This document shows, one piece after another, positions 22,806-35,552 of a stretch of DNA of 64,000 nt; the first letter of the stretch is position 1, and each line of letters begins with the position of its first letter. The notes below the pieces were generated by a model. It was not told the DNA's origin. It saw only the letters and a list, made by a program, of their open reading frames with translations, and made no database searches. The position numbers were made by a program, and so were the translations under genes. The DNA lies in contig JASANC010005529.1 of assembly GCA_030248135.1 (NCBI GenBank), positions 21,579-85,578 of the forward strand, given 5' to 3'. This DNA comes from Theristus sp. LFF4_11. Taxonomy: Eukaryota > Nematoda > Chromadorea > Monhysterida > Xyalidae.

Positions 22806-25800
22806 CTGGGGTTGGGTTGGGGCAAAAAACTAATTATAATTTCAAAATCTATATATGAAATTACCCCAGGAAACATTTTTGGTCGGTTATGAGCCAATTT
22901 CAGACAAAAATTGAAAGGGCGACATTTGAAACCAGGCTAAAACTCCGAACATTTGAAAATGCCCAACTTTTTGCCCAAAAAGGGCCGGGGAAAAAGTAGT
23001 TGGATTTTTAAAATCTACGGATGAAATTACCCAGGAAACTGTTTTGTTCGGTTGTAAAACAACTTTAGACAAAAATTGCCCAATTTTTAACCCAAAAAGG
23101 GTCGGGGCAAAAAATAACCGGATTTTCAAAATCTACGGATGAAATTACCTCAGGAAACTGTTTGTTTGGTTATGAAACAATTTCAGACAAAAATTGAAAG
23201 GGCGACGTTTGTAACCAGGTCAAAACCTGCGAACTTTTGAAAATGCGCGATTTTTTGCCCAAAAAAAGGTCGGAGCAAAAAAATAATTGGATTTTTAAAA
23301 TCTACGGATGAAACTACCATAGGAAACCATTTTGTTCGGTTATGAAACAACTTTAGACAAAAATTGCCCAATTTTTAACCCAAAAAGGTCCGGCAAAAAA
23401 GTAACCGGATTTTCAATATCTACAGCTGAAATTACCCGAGAAAACTTTTTTGTTCGGTTATGAAACAATTTCAGACAAAAATTGAAAGGGCGACATTTGA
23501 AACTAGGTCAAAACCTCCGAACTTTTGAAAAGGCCCAATGTTTTACCCAAAAAAGTCGGGGCAAAAAAGTAATTGGATTTTTAAAATCTACGGATGAAAT
23601 TACCCAGGAAACTGTTTTGTTCGGTTGTAAAACAACTTTAGACAAAAATTGCTCAATTTTTTACCCAAAAAAGGTGGGGGAAAAAAGTAATTGGATTTTT
23701 AAAATCTACAAGTGAAATTACCCAGGAAAATGTTTTATTCGGTAGTAAAACAACTTTAGACAAAAATTGCCCAATTTTTAACCCAAAAAAGGTCGGGGCA
23801 AAAAGTAACTGGATTTTCAAAATCTACAGCTGAAATTACCCCAGGAAACTTTTTTGTTCGGTTATGCCTAATTTTTAACCCAAAAAGGGTCGGGGCAAAA
23901 AAGTAACCGGATTTTCAAAATCTACAGCTGAAATTACCCCAGGAAACTTTTTTGTTCGGTTATGAAACAACTTTAGACAAAAATTGCCCAACTTTTAACC
24001 CAAAAAAGATCGGGGCAAAAAAGCAACCGGATTTTCAATAACTACAGCTGAAATTACCCCAGGAAACTTATTTGTTCGGTTATGCCTAATTTTTAACCTA
24101 AAAAGGGTCGAAGCAAAAAAGTAATTGGATTTTTAAAATCTACAGCTGAAATTACCCCAGGGAACTTTTTTGTTCGGTTATGAAACAATTTCAGACAAAA
24201 ATTGAAAGGGCGACATTTGAAACTAGGTCAAAACCTCCGAACTTTTGAAAATGCCCAATTTTCAACCCAAAAAACATCGGGGCAAAAAAGTAATTGGATT
24301 TTTAAAATCTACGGATGAAATTATCCAGGAAACTGTTTTGTTTGGTTGTAAAACAGCTTTAGACAAAAACTGCCCAAATATTTTTAACCCAAAAAAGGTC
24401 GGGGCAAAAAAGTAACCCGATTTTCAATATCTACAGCTGAAATTACCCCAGGAAACTTTTTTGTTCGGTTATGCCCAATTTTTTACCCAAAAAGGGTCGG
24501 GGCAAAAAAGTAACCGGATTTTCAAAATCTACAGCTGAAATTACCCCAGGAAACTTTTTTGTTCGGTTATGAAACAATTTCAGACAAAATTTGAAAGGGC
24601 GACAATTGAAACTAGGTCAAAACCTCCGAACTTTTGAAAATGCCCAATTTTCTACCCAAAAAAGGTCGGGGCAAAAAAGTAATTGGATTTTCAAAATCTA
24701 GAGATGAAATTACCCATGAAAACCATTTTGTTCGATTATGAAAAAAATTTAGACAAAAATTGCCCAATTTTTAACCCAAAAAGGGTCGGGGCAAAAAAGT
24801 AACCGGATTTTCAATATCTACAGCTGAAATTACCCCAGGAAACTTTTTTGTTCGGTTATGAAACAATTTCAGACAAAAATTGAAAGGGCGACATTTGAAA
24901 CTAGGTCAAAACCTCCGAACTTTTGAAAATGCCAATTTTTTACCCAAAAAAGGTCGGGGCAAAAAAATAATTGGATTTTTAAAATCTACGGATGAAATTA
25001 CCCAGGAAACTGTTTTGTTCAGTTGTAAAACAACTTTAGACAAAAATTGCCCAATTTTTTACCCAAAAAGATCGGGGCAAAAAAGTAACCCGATTTTCAA
25101 TATCCACAGCTGAAATTACCCCAGGAAACTTTTTTGTTCGGTTATGCCTAATTTTTAACCCAAAAAGGGTCGGGGCAAAAAAGTAACCGGATTTTCAAAA
25201 TCTACAGCTGAAATTACCCCAGGAAACTTTTTTGTTCGGTTATGAAACAACTTTAGACAAAAATTGCCCAACTTTTAACCCAAAAAAGATCGGGGCAAAA
25301 AAGCAACCGGATTTTCAATAACTACAGCTGAAATTACCCCAGGAAACTTATTTGTTCGGTTATGCCTAATTTTTAACCTAAAAAGGGTCGAAGCAAAAAA
25401 GTAATTGGATTTTTAAAATCTACAGCTGAAATTACCCCAGGGAACTTTTTTGTTCGGTTATGAAACAATTTCAGACAAAAATTGAAAGGGCGACATTTGA
25501 AACTAGGTCAAAACCTCCGAACTTTTGAAAATGCCCAATTTTTAACCCAAAAAAACATCGGGGCAAAAAAGTAATTGGATTTTTAAAATCTACGGATAAA
25601 ATTATCCAGGAAACTGTTTTGTTTGGTTGTAAAACAGCTTTAGACAAAAACTGCCCAAATATTTTTAACCCAAAAAAGGTCGGGGCAAAAAAGTAACCCG
25701 ATTTTCAATATCTACAGCTGAAATTACCCCAGGAAACTTTTTTGTTCGGTTATGCCCAATTTTTTACCCAAAAAGGGTCGGGGCAAAAAAGTAACCGGAT

Positions 25801-28370
25801 TTTCAAAATCTACAGCTGAAATTACCCCAGGAAACTTTTTTGTTCTGTTATGAAACAATTTCAGACAAAATTTGAAAGGGCGACAATTGAAACTAGGTCA
25901 AAACCTCCGAACTTTTGAAAATGCCCAATTTTCTACCCAAAAAAGGTCGGGGCAAAAAAGTAATTGGATTTTCAAAATCTAGAGATGAAATTACCCATGA
26001 AAACCATTTTGTTCGATTATGAAAAAAATTTAGACAAAAATTGCCCAATTTTTAACCCAAAAAGGGTCGGGGCAAAAAAGTAACCGGATTTTCAATATCT
26101 ACAGCTGAAATTACCCCAGGAAACTTTTTTGTTCGGTTATGAAACAATTTCAGACAAAAATTGAAAGGGCGACATTTGAAACTAGGTCAAAACCTCCGAA
26201 CTTTTGAAAATGCCAATTTTTTACCCAAAAAAGGTCGGGGCAAAAAAATAATTGGATTTTTAAAATCTACGGATGAAATTACCCAGGAAACTGTTTTGTT
26301 CAGTTGTAAAACAACTTTAGACAAAAATTGCCCAATTTTTTACCCAAAAAGATCGGGGCAAAAAAGTAACCCGATTTTCAATATCCACAGCTGAAATTAC
26401 CCCAGGAAACTTTTTTGTTCGGTTATGCCTAATTTTTAACCCAAAAAGGGTCGGGGCAAAAAAGTAACCGGATTTTCAAAATCTACAGCTGAAATTACCC
26501 CAGGAAACTTTTTTGTTCGGTTATGAAACAACTTTAGACAAAAATTGCCCAACTTTTAACCCAAAAAAGATCGGGGCAAAAAAGCAACCGGATTTTCAAT
26601 AACTACAGCTGAAATTACCCCAGGAAACTTATTTGTTCGGTTATGCCTAATTTTTAACCTAAAAAGGGTCGAAGCAAAAAAGTAATTGGATTTTTAAAAT
26701 CTACAGCTGAAATTACCCCAGGGAACTTTTTTGTTCGGTTATGAAACAATTTCAGACAAAAATTGAAAGGGCGACATTTGAAACTAGGTCAAAACCTCCG
26801 AACTTTTGAAAATGCCCAATTTTTAACCCAAAAAAACATCGGGGCAAAAAAGTAATTGGATTTTTAAAATCTACGGATGAAATTATCCAGGAAACTGTTT
26901 TGTTTGGTTGTAAAACAGCTTTAGACAAAAACTGCCCAAATATTTTTAACCCAAAAAAGGTCGGGGCAAAAAAGTAACCCGATTTTCAATATCTACAGCT
27001 GAAATTACCCCAGGAAACTTTTTTGTTCGGTTATGCCCAATTTTTTACCCAAAAAGGGTCGGGGCAAAAAAGTAACCGGATTTTCAAAATCTACAGCTGA
27101 AGTTACCCCAGGAAACTTTTTTGTTCGGTTATGAAACAATTTCAGACAAAATTTGAAAGGGCGTCAATTGAAACTAGGTCAAAACCTCCGAACTTTTGAA
27201 AATGCCCAATTTTCTACCCAAAAAAGGTCGGGGCAAAAAAGTAATTGGATTTTCAAAATCTAGAGATGAAATTACCCATGAAAACCATTTTGTTCGATTA
27301 TGAAAAAAAATTAGACAAAAATTGCCCAATTTTTAACCCAAAAAGGGTCGGGGCAAAAAAGTAACCGGATTTTCAATATCTACAGCTGAAATTACCCCAG
27401 AAAACTTTTTTGTTCGGTTATGAAACAATTTCAGACAAAAATTGAAAGGGCGACATTTGAAACTAGGTCAAAACCTCCGAACTTTTGAAAATGCCAATTT
27501 TTTACCCAAAAAAGGTCGGGGCAAAAAAATAATTGGATTTTTAAAATCTACGGATGAAATTACCCAGGAAACTGTTTTGTTCAGTTGTAAAACAACTTTA
27601 GACAAAAATTGCCCAATTTTTTACCCAAAAAGATCGGGGCAAAAAAGTAACCCGATTTTCAATATCCACAGCTGAAATTACCCCAGGAAACTTTTTTGTT
27701 CGGTTATGAAACAATTTCAGACAAAAATTAAAAGGGCGACATTTGAAACTAGGTCAAAACCCCCGAACTTTTAAAAATGCCCAGTTTTTTACCCAAAAAA
27801 GGTCGGGGCAAAAAAAAGTAATTGGATTTTTAAAATCTACGGATTAAAATACCCAAGAAAACCATTTTGTTCGATTACGAAACACCTTTAGACAAAAATT
27901 GCCCAATTTTTAACCCCAAAAGGGTCGGGGCAAAAAAGTAACCGGATTTTTAAAATCTACAGCTGAAATTACCCCAGGAAACTTTTTTGTTCGGTTATGA
28001 AACAATTTCAGACAAAAAATGAAAGGGCGACATTTGAAACTAGGTCAAAACCTCCGAACTTTTGAAAATGCCAGTTTTTTACCCAAAAAAAAAGTTCGGG
28101 GCAAAAAAGTAATCGGATTTTCAAAATCTACGGATGAAATTACCCTAGGAAAGTATTTTATTCGGTTATGAAACCACTGTAGACAAAAATGGAAAGGGCG
28201 AACTTAAAACTGGTGAAAACCCTGCGAACTTTTAAAAATGCCCAATTTTTCACCCAAAAACAAGGTCTGGGTAAAAAATTAACCCAATTTGCAAAATCTC
28301 CGGATGAAATTACCCCAGGAAACATTTTTGTTCGGCTATGAAAATGCCCCAGTTAAAAATTGAAAGTGCG
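22806..28370. repeat. Satellite array with 1281-bp higher-order repeat
   Basis: About 5.6 kb built from related short units. Each carries phrases such as TGAAATTACCCCAGGAAAC, TTGTTCGGTTATGAAACAA, AGACAAAAATTG and GGTCGGGGCAAAAAAGTAA. Basic units are roughly 85-170 bp and diverged at the flanks. From about 23861 to 27703 a compound unit of 1280-1281 bp occurs three times with very few differences; equivalent points lie at 24880, 26161 and 27442. The array fills the intergenic space between malic enzyme and LSM6 and has no coding meaning. Short repeated open frames of 77 codons inside are by-products. Confidence 0.9.
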
Positions 28371-28818
28371 AACACATCTTGATGATATAGCTGAAAAAAA
28401 AGGAGAAACAAGAATAAGTAACCAAGATTTCAGAATAGGTTTTTCGTGTCTACAACGGACGTAAAGAAGTCTGATGGAATTTTCTCTTCGGCACAGTTAG
28501 CAACCACTGCAGGTCTCTTCGTGTGCACAGTAACAAGTTTCCAGCATGTATGTTCGTTGCTGTAGGACAACGCGTAAATTTTGAAAACTCGCGCAGGTCC
28601 ATGTCCAGCCATATAATGCGTGATGCGCTGTCCGCTCGCTTCGCTCGCTCGCGCATCCGCATGATTATTGTTGTTGTTGTTGAATTTTGTTGATTGGTAC
28701 AACAACAGACTGAATGAAGAATATCAATCAGTTCAGCCAATCAGTATCGTTCAATCAGTGGCCCAGCCAATCACAGCACAACTCGCAATCGCAGCAGCAT
28801 AGCTAACCAATCAGTGCC
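28371..28818. promoter_or_regulatory. Upstream region of LSM6
   Basis: Unique sequence between satellite end and the LSM6 start codon, containing several CCAATCA motifs on the + strand (28738-28812), which could act as CCAAT-type elements or may be remnants of MITE ends. No TATA box is evident near the ATG. The assignment is inferred from position only. Confidence 0.3.
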
Positions 28819-29921
28819 ATGGTGTCGGTCGGAGCTCCAGAGACGGCAGCGCCAGCGTTGACAACCTCGACGACCAAGAAGATCTCGCCGAGTGAATTCC
28901 TGAAGCAGATCATTGGCAAGCCGGTCGTCGTGAAACTGAACTCGGGCGTTGATTATCGAGGTGCGGCTTTTTTTGTGTTTACTGATTTTCGTCTATTCGT
29001 CAGAGAAGGATGCAAGGTTTGCATCCAAAATCGTGCTGTCCATTGGGATTACCTGCAGTTCGATTGGTGAAGTATGCCATTTGTTCATTGTAGCGTTTGA
29101 AACTGGCATGCTGAGCTGAGTTGTATCGAGCTGATTGAACTATTTAATGAGTCAAAATTAGCAGCAGTCAAAGAACTGATGCCCGTGATTCGATTGGTTC
29201 GATGGTAGTTATCAAGTTTCAGGAGTGTAGGTGAAGAGCGATATCGCATTTATCCACGGCCAAGAAAATCTGTCAACACTGTTCAAATGCAGCGAATCAC
29301 AAAGTTACAGTTCATCAGGATAAAATATACGACTAGCTGTTTTCTTGGTTGCACACGTGTATGACTGATGTTGATGCATGACTCTAGACCTGTTTTTTTG
29401 TCAGGTATTCTGTCTTGCCTGGATGGCTACATGAACATCGCATTGGAGCAGACAGAGGAGTACGTGGGCGGACAGCTGAAAAACAAGCACGGTGATGCGT
29501 TCATCCGTGGGAATAATGGTGGGTGAACCCACTTAGATGACATTTTGTGACGTGAAACTCTTGAAAACCATCCAATCAACCAATTTGCATAATGGTTCTC
29601 TGTATTCCGGCCCGGCCAACGGCATATGTAGAAGAGGGGTGGGCTCGATCAGTGATGAGTCTCTCGAACTATTTTTTGAGTCGTGAAAACGTCGGCAAGA
29701 AGCTTAGTAATCGAAAAGAAAATAAAGCTAATAAAACTGAGGAAGATTCTACCTTATTTCTCACTGCCTCACTGCCAGCGAAGTCTAATAAAGCACGCAA
29801 TCACTTCAGGATACATTTTGAAAAAAATGAGTTTTTGCCAACCTAGTTCGGTTTTGGTGTGATTGGTTAATCCCCGTTCTTCTTTTCAGTTCTCTATATC
29901 AGCACGCAGAAACGCAGATGA
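28819..29921 (+). CDS. LSM6: U6 snRNA-associated Sm-like protein LSm6
   Basis: Exons 28819-28960, 29405-29518, 29890-29921 (288 nt, 95 residues). LSm6 is one of the seven subunits of the LSm1-7 ring (cytoplasmic mRNA decapping) and the LSm2-8 ring (U6 snRNP, nucleus). The Sm1 part reads SEFLKQIIGKPVVVKLNSGV and DGYMNIALEQTEEY; Sm2 is FIRGNNVLYIS, ending QKRR. All are nearly identical to the animal consensus. Both introns are phase 1 with GT..AG borders. The N-terminus carries about 15 extra residues (Ala/Thr-rich, MVSVGAPETAAPALTTST) before the conserved core, compared with the usual protein of about 80. The start is the first in-frame ATG, so a shorter product cannot be excluded. Convergent with MVB12. 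Confidence 0.95.
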
Positions 29922-30966
29922 CAAGTATTGGAACAACCGTCAACAAACTTTGAGCGCTTGTTTATTGTCCGTTGTTGTGCAGTTAATTCTTTGTCATTTT
30001 TCTTTGTGTTGTGTGATGAATGTTGTTTGAGTGGATGGATCTCTTATTCGTTATTCTGTATTTTTTTAAATCTGGTGATAAAACATTGATTGATAACTAA
30101 TCATTTGTCATTTTCGTCGTGTAACATTACAAACAATCAGGGTTAATCATTTTGCAGAAGCACAGACAAATAATTCATATCAGTCAATGACATATAAAAA
30201 CTGCTGGCCAGTTCGCGAGAAAAATACAGTTAACACAGAACACGAGAACGTAACCTTTTTCACAAGTGACAAAAAATACACAACAACCACTGAATAGTGG
30301 CGGTAAGAAACCGGATGCAAACAGTGCACCAACAAATCACAATTCTTTTTACCAAAGAGCAAAATATTGTACAAGAGAAAATTATTCACATAGTGATGCG
30401 GAAATGACAAATACCAGAGTAAGCTTTATACAAGCCAAGCGGAACACCAAAACCTTTGTCAACACAACAATTTTGTTTTGTCTCATTCAAAAGTTCATTT
30501 TCCTCAATAAGCATCCAGTTGCCATGGCACCAAAAGGATAAGTTCACGCACGATAAACACAGTTGTTTTCCCCCGATCAATCTGATCAAGCTGATTGGCT
30601 GCATTCGTATCGGATCAGATCAGGGCCAATCAACAAGAACTCGGTTTGAAAATTAAAATTCATAGTTTACTGTACATTATTCCTCGTTATGATTATCATT
30701 TCATTACATACCCTATTTTCCACAGTAACTAAACACCAATGCCATCATCAAATGTTTGAGTCTTCTTTCAAAGATCGTGCAGTTATCTATTCAGCCTGCA
30801 GTCGCCAACAAGCACTCCAGCACAGGTGTGCTAAAATCGCATAATTTGTGCCAAGTGCGTTTGATCGTCACTATACGTGCCAAATAAGACCAACACAAAT
30901 CACGTCGTCGGCTCTTCTTGCGACTAGGGACTTTTGACAGAACAACAGAAAAAGCCGTCCATTCGT
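29922..30966. other. Convergent intergenic region between LSM6 and MVB12
   Basis: The 3' flanks of the two convergent genes. A/T-rich, without a supported frame. ATAAAACATTG near 30078 is a possible polyadenylation region for LSM6, weakly supported. Confidence 0.3.
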
Positions 30967-33900
30967 TCACTGCTGCGAAAACAGCATATTCTCGAGGCAT
31001 TGCTGTTCGATCGCGAAACTGTAGCTGTACTCGCGTTCGAGACGGTCTCGCGAGCGCTCCCTGATCGCGGGCATGGCTGCGTCCGCACTCCGACCGCTGG
31101 CCGCCTTCAACAGTGGACTCAGTTCGAACGGTACGCCGTCGATCCCAGAGTTCAGCGACATTTGTCTGGCCATCGTCTGTGCGCCGATCACTCCGTTTTG
31201 GGGTGCGATTGCTGGGCCGGCGGCGGCTGCTGCTGCTGCTGATGCCGATGCGAAACTGGCTGCATCTGGCACTGCGTGCGGGTGCGCGGGGTAGAGTGCG
31301 GATTGGTAGCGATTGCTGCGAAGGGATCGGTTTTTGGAGGGGGTTGGTTTGCGTTTTGGAAGTGCTTGTATTGGAAGGTGTGACTGTCTTCAGACTAGGA
31401 CTTCTAAGTCTCACTTCACGGAACTTGAAGCGCTGGCGTCACGTTCGCTGCGCATTCATGGACCAAAATCATCGCAGCTGCACGTGCTAAAAGTGACGTC
31501 TGCGCTTCAGCGCGAGTGCATGAATGCGCGCTTCAGGCAAACAGCGGCCAGCACTCGTGTCTGTTCTGATCCACAGCAAATGTCGTTTTCAGTTGTAGCG
31601 GGCCCCAGAAACCCGCCCAAGCGTATTTTGATAAAAAACATTCTCGAAAGACCATTCTGCTGAAGCGCTTGTGTGTTTTGTTCGTGGCCTCCTGTGCAAC
31701 ATTCCACCAAAAAACGCCAGTTTCGAGACAAAACCCACGACTTTACCTCTGACTGTTCACCACGTGTGCGGCGTAGTCGGGTGGAATGGTGCCGTACTTG
31801 AAGCAGATCAACAGACCGTCGATGTCACTGCAAGAAGACGTTGATTTGTTTTCGTCCAGATAAACTAACACTAGTGAAACCTCTCCGTAGCATTCATTTC
31901 TTCCACTTTTTCCCCTGATCTCATTCATTTCCATTTCCATTCGTGATGCGCAGGAACTCAGATAAAAACTGTTGGTTCGCGTATAAATACGGACACCGAA
32001 ACGAAACCTACAGTCGATTTCTAAATTATCGGCATCAGCTGATTGGTCGGTGATCTCGTGATGCATGCGCTTTCTGTGCAAGGTGGAGTCTGTCCGTGTG
32101 CACAGAAAGCATGCATCACGTCTGCGCGCACCAACCAATCAGCTGATAGTCGATAATTTATCTCCGCTCACCCAGCGATCGTATATCCAGACGGGGGTCT
32201 CTTATTGCGCGCCAAAATGATCACATCCGAGACAGCGTCGACGGCCGTGTCGAGCGGCATCGTCTTGACGCACAGCTGCTTTTTGCGTAACGCCTTTTCG
32301 CCTTGAATGAAACGCAAAATTGAGGCTTAACGGGAATTTGTGACGATAGCGGGTTGACTGGAAACGTGTCTTTTCGATCAGCGGCGCTCTTTTCTGTGGA
32401 GAATTTTTGTCTGTGGGCAAACTGAAACCCCACCCCGTGTCTCGTTACAACCCGATTTGTGACTGTTTATTGATGATGTCGACAGTGTTAGATGACTTTC
32501 GATTTCGAACATTTGGTTTAGTGCTCCGTTATAAAAGGAGATTTTTACTGAAAAGTAAATCGGTCGATTGGCGATTCAAGGGCCGATATGAGGTTTTTTT
32601 GCGATCAATAGAATATCTGTGTCTGTCAATATCACTTTCGTTCGCTGTTTGCAACTCCACATCACCATCAATACACTCAACCAAAACGCACACTCAAAAA
32701 CCCTCAACGTGAGTCTCTCAAAAAAGTGCTCGCAGTCAATGAACGAACGCGTGTCGAGTGTTTGCTCGATGGCCGTGAAACCGGGCGGCACCAGATCACG
32801 CTCGTTAATCACGGTTAAATCTGCCACAACGTTCACAACCGGATCCTAAAACAAAACCCGCAACGTAAAGGTGGCACTCAGAGGTGCACGGGAGCGATTT
32901 GTTATGCTTGTACCGGCACAAGGAACAACCTGGTGGGTGAATTTGCTGAATGGATGAATTGTTCGACTGGCCGCTCTAAATTTAGGGCTCAGGAACACGA
33001 TGCCTGTTCCGAACGGCCAACATGCCAGCTCCTGGTTGGGATTTGGAACAGGCATAACAGGCTTCCGTGCATGTCTGATTGTCGCTTGTTGCATTGCTGC
33101 GATTTTCACAAGAATAGCGACAGTCGTACACTGAGGAACCGTGCATTCAGTTATTATAGCTCCGTTACCACTACACACTGTCAACGTATGCATGCCGGTG
33201 TGTTTGTGACTGTGCGACATGATTGCTGTGTTGTTATAAAAGTACACTACAATAACTACACACCGCGAATTTTCCTGTCGAGCGACACAAACTAACGAAA
33301 AAACAATCAAAACGATCGCGAATCATCAGCAGACGAACCGCCGGTGGAATTTGGCGCGAAATACAAATGTAACGATAGACGGTGCTGAAACTGAAGAAAC
33401 CGTCCTTCCACACATCCGCCTCGGCAGCAGCGTCGTCGTGCGCTTTGGTGAGCTGAAATGGGAAAAAGTGGAAGATGTTATTCTCCTTTTTTTCAATTCT
33501 GCGACTGAATGCGTGTGCAGACGAAGAAAGGAAACCAGTTTCAGTCGTGATGTGACAATCCAAAATCGCCGAAGTGACTCGCCCCCATCTAGTGAGGAAT
33601 GATTGACGCGACGTGCAAACGTAATACTTTGCGCGCATTCGGAGCTTAACGGGAATTTGTGACGTCTGCGGGTTGACAGGAAACGTGCCTTTTCAATCAG
33701 GGGGCAAACGTAATACTGCAGAACAGGTGGTGTGTTATACTGTTTCAGATTTCGGTACAAGCAAGCAGCCAAATCAGTGTTTCAGACACAAATTCAATTC
33801 AAGCTTGTCGATAGTTCGAAACGACAAACTGAACTGAACGTCAAAGTGACGTTTTGATCAGCACCACTAATCAATCAGTGCTCGGGAAAACAAATGCGTT

Positions 33901-34254
33901 CGGTATTGGACAAGAATTGTCACGAAAACTGAAGAATGTATCAACGCATAGCAACCAATGAATCAATCGCGCAACGTTTTCTACCCGACCGACGCAAGCG
34001 CCACACTGTAGTTTATTGGTTGTTCTCTGCCACACGGTTACCTACCAAATCAATAAAACCCGGAACGACCAGAAATGAATCAATTCTGAATGAAATGAAT
34101 CAATGAAAAAGAAAAAATCAATCTCGTGCAACAAGTAACAACCAAACGAACGTACCGGCGTGTATCCGGCGGGGCAACTCGTCTTATCAGCGACCACGCC
34201 CACTGAAGTCACCGGCGCCACAGAGTCGCTCGCTTGCGACGTTTCGGCGGGCAT
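30967..34254 (-). CDS. MVB12: ESCRT-I subunit MVB12 (MABP and UMA domains)
   Basis: Six exons on the minus strand: 34254-34156, 33452-33339, 32845-32749, 32301-32172, 31827-31747, 31315-30967 (870 nt, 289 residues; human paralogs are 273-319). MVB12 stabilises ESCRT-I (TSG101/VPS28/VPS37) on endosomes and contributes to sorting ubiquitinated cargo. Residues about 14-165 form a MABP beta-prism with three repeats: SVGVVADKTSCPAGYTP with VWKDGFFSFSTVYRYICISR; VADLTVINERDLVPPGFTAI with KALRKKQLCVKT; SDVIILARNKRPPSGYTIAG with DIDGLLICFKYG. An Ala-rich linker leads to a C-terminal UMA domain, GIDGVPFELSPLL and YSYSFAIEQQCL, the segment that binds ESCRT-I. All intron phases match. The donor of exon 3 (after TLDT) was chosen by phase and homology, giving TLDTREKALRKKQ at the junction. 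Confidence 0.88.
32011..32165. mobile_element. MITE family A copy in an MVB12 intron
   Basis: CAGTCGATTTCTAAATTATC followed by ATCAGCTGATTGG, mirrored by CCAATCAGCTGATAGTCGATAATTTA, with the internal palindrome CTTTCTGTGCA / TGCACAGAAAG. Lies about 6 bases from the donor of MVB12 exon 4. Confidence 0.65.
32327..33701. repeat. 57-bp dispersed direct repeat flanking MVB12 exon 3
   Basis: The segment GCTTAACGGGAATTTGTGAC through GGAAACGTG and CTTTTC occurs at 32327-32383 and again at 33646-33701 in the same orientation with few changes. Both copies are intronic. The second adjoins a family B MITE remnant (33480-33600), so the repeats probably derive from that element. Confidence 0.5.
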
Positions 34255-35552
34255 TTTTTTCTGCTGCTGTGGTTGTGTTGCGATTTTTTAATGATTTTTC
34301 ACGGTTGATCAATTATATTGGGAGTGAAAAAGTGACGAATCGGAAAATTCTGTACCAGAGTGAACGGGTTCCGACTGAGTTTTCTATAGACAGGCAAGAT
34401 TTTGCAGATTATATGCAACATGCTGATTGGCCGCATCATTGTGGTGTTACACCAATCAGTCACAGTCCTTACTGACGCTTGAATGCAACCAATCAACAGG
34501 TCGCATACAAATGCAACTTTTTCAACTGCTGTTCAGCGATCACTTTCGTGAAAAGGAAAGTTAATCAGACATGATGTTTCACGTTTCAAGGTAAACTGGA
34601 TTTGCTGAGTCACTTTTTCTGCGAAAGCGCAAACAGACGTTGAATGCGTCGTTGCAGTCAAACGCAACACCACTGTTCACAAACAAAACAGCGATTAATA
34701 TCCCTCTTGTTTTTTATTGTCATTTGACTACATTTCATTCAAAAAACTGTTCAAAATTTTGACCAATGAGCAGAGAGTAACAATGACAAATCCGTGTGCA
34801 TCACAAACAACAAAACTTAACACAAAGACAATGCAAAAAAGAATCACCAGTGTATCATTCACCAAAAAAACAAGAATAACAATAAACTATGAAACAAAAA
34901 TCCACATCTCTGCAGAACATCAATGACAGAAAACAACGAAAACACAAAAAATCCAGGAATAAAAAAGGAAACTTGCCATCCAATGCTTTACCAGTTTTAT
35001 AATGAGAGTAAAAAATAAAAAAACACGAAATTCATGTCAAGTACCGGTAAAAATCAACAATAGTAATATTGCATACACACAGGGTGAAAACAGAGTTTGA
35101 AAAAACCGGAATGAACCGTACACAATACGCGGTCGCTGGTTTTTTGAGAACCTCTATTAAAAACAACGTTGTTGGATGTGAAAACTAATTTTGTTCAAAT
35201 ATTCGACATTTTCATTGTATCAGGGAGGCACATTATTCACCACGAGAAAAAAACATTTCAGAATACAGTCAAGCACGCAGAACAAAATCTTTTTATCGTT
35301 AAAACCCGAGACACTGATTGGCTACACACAGTTTCAAATTCAAATACAGCCAGTCGCGTGCGTGCTTGACCGTACAATTTTGACGCAGAAAAAAATCTTG
35401 GTCACAACCGCACGGCACGCAAAGAAACTCAAATTTGATTCAAAACCACTTCACCGATGGCAATAAAGAAACCACACACAGAATAAATAGCTGACAGGAA
35501 AAACCAACAACGGTGACAAAACACACGACACCTAAAAACTGACAACACTCGC
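34255..35552. other. Spacer between MVB12 start and PDIA6 stop
   Basis: A/T-rich with no supported frame on either strand. It contains the upstream region of MVB12 and the 3' flank of PDIA6. A minus-strand AATAAA (TTTATT on +) lies near 34708, far from the PDIA6 stop. Confidence 0.35.

Noticed and set aside
24880..27675. Three identical 77-residue open frames at 24880, 26161 and 27442
   Set aside because: They are the same stretch of the 1281-bp satellite unit, 1281 bp apart, with no start context or domain; a by-product of the repeat.
22806..28370. CRISPR-like regularly spaced repeats
   Set aside because: Units are long, diverge gradually, have no unique spacers and no cas genes; the DNA is eukaryotic satellite.
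30791..31414. Minus-strand 207-residue Arg/Ser-rich frame
   Set aside because: It overlaps the MVB12 last exon in another frame; the UMA domain frame is the real one.
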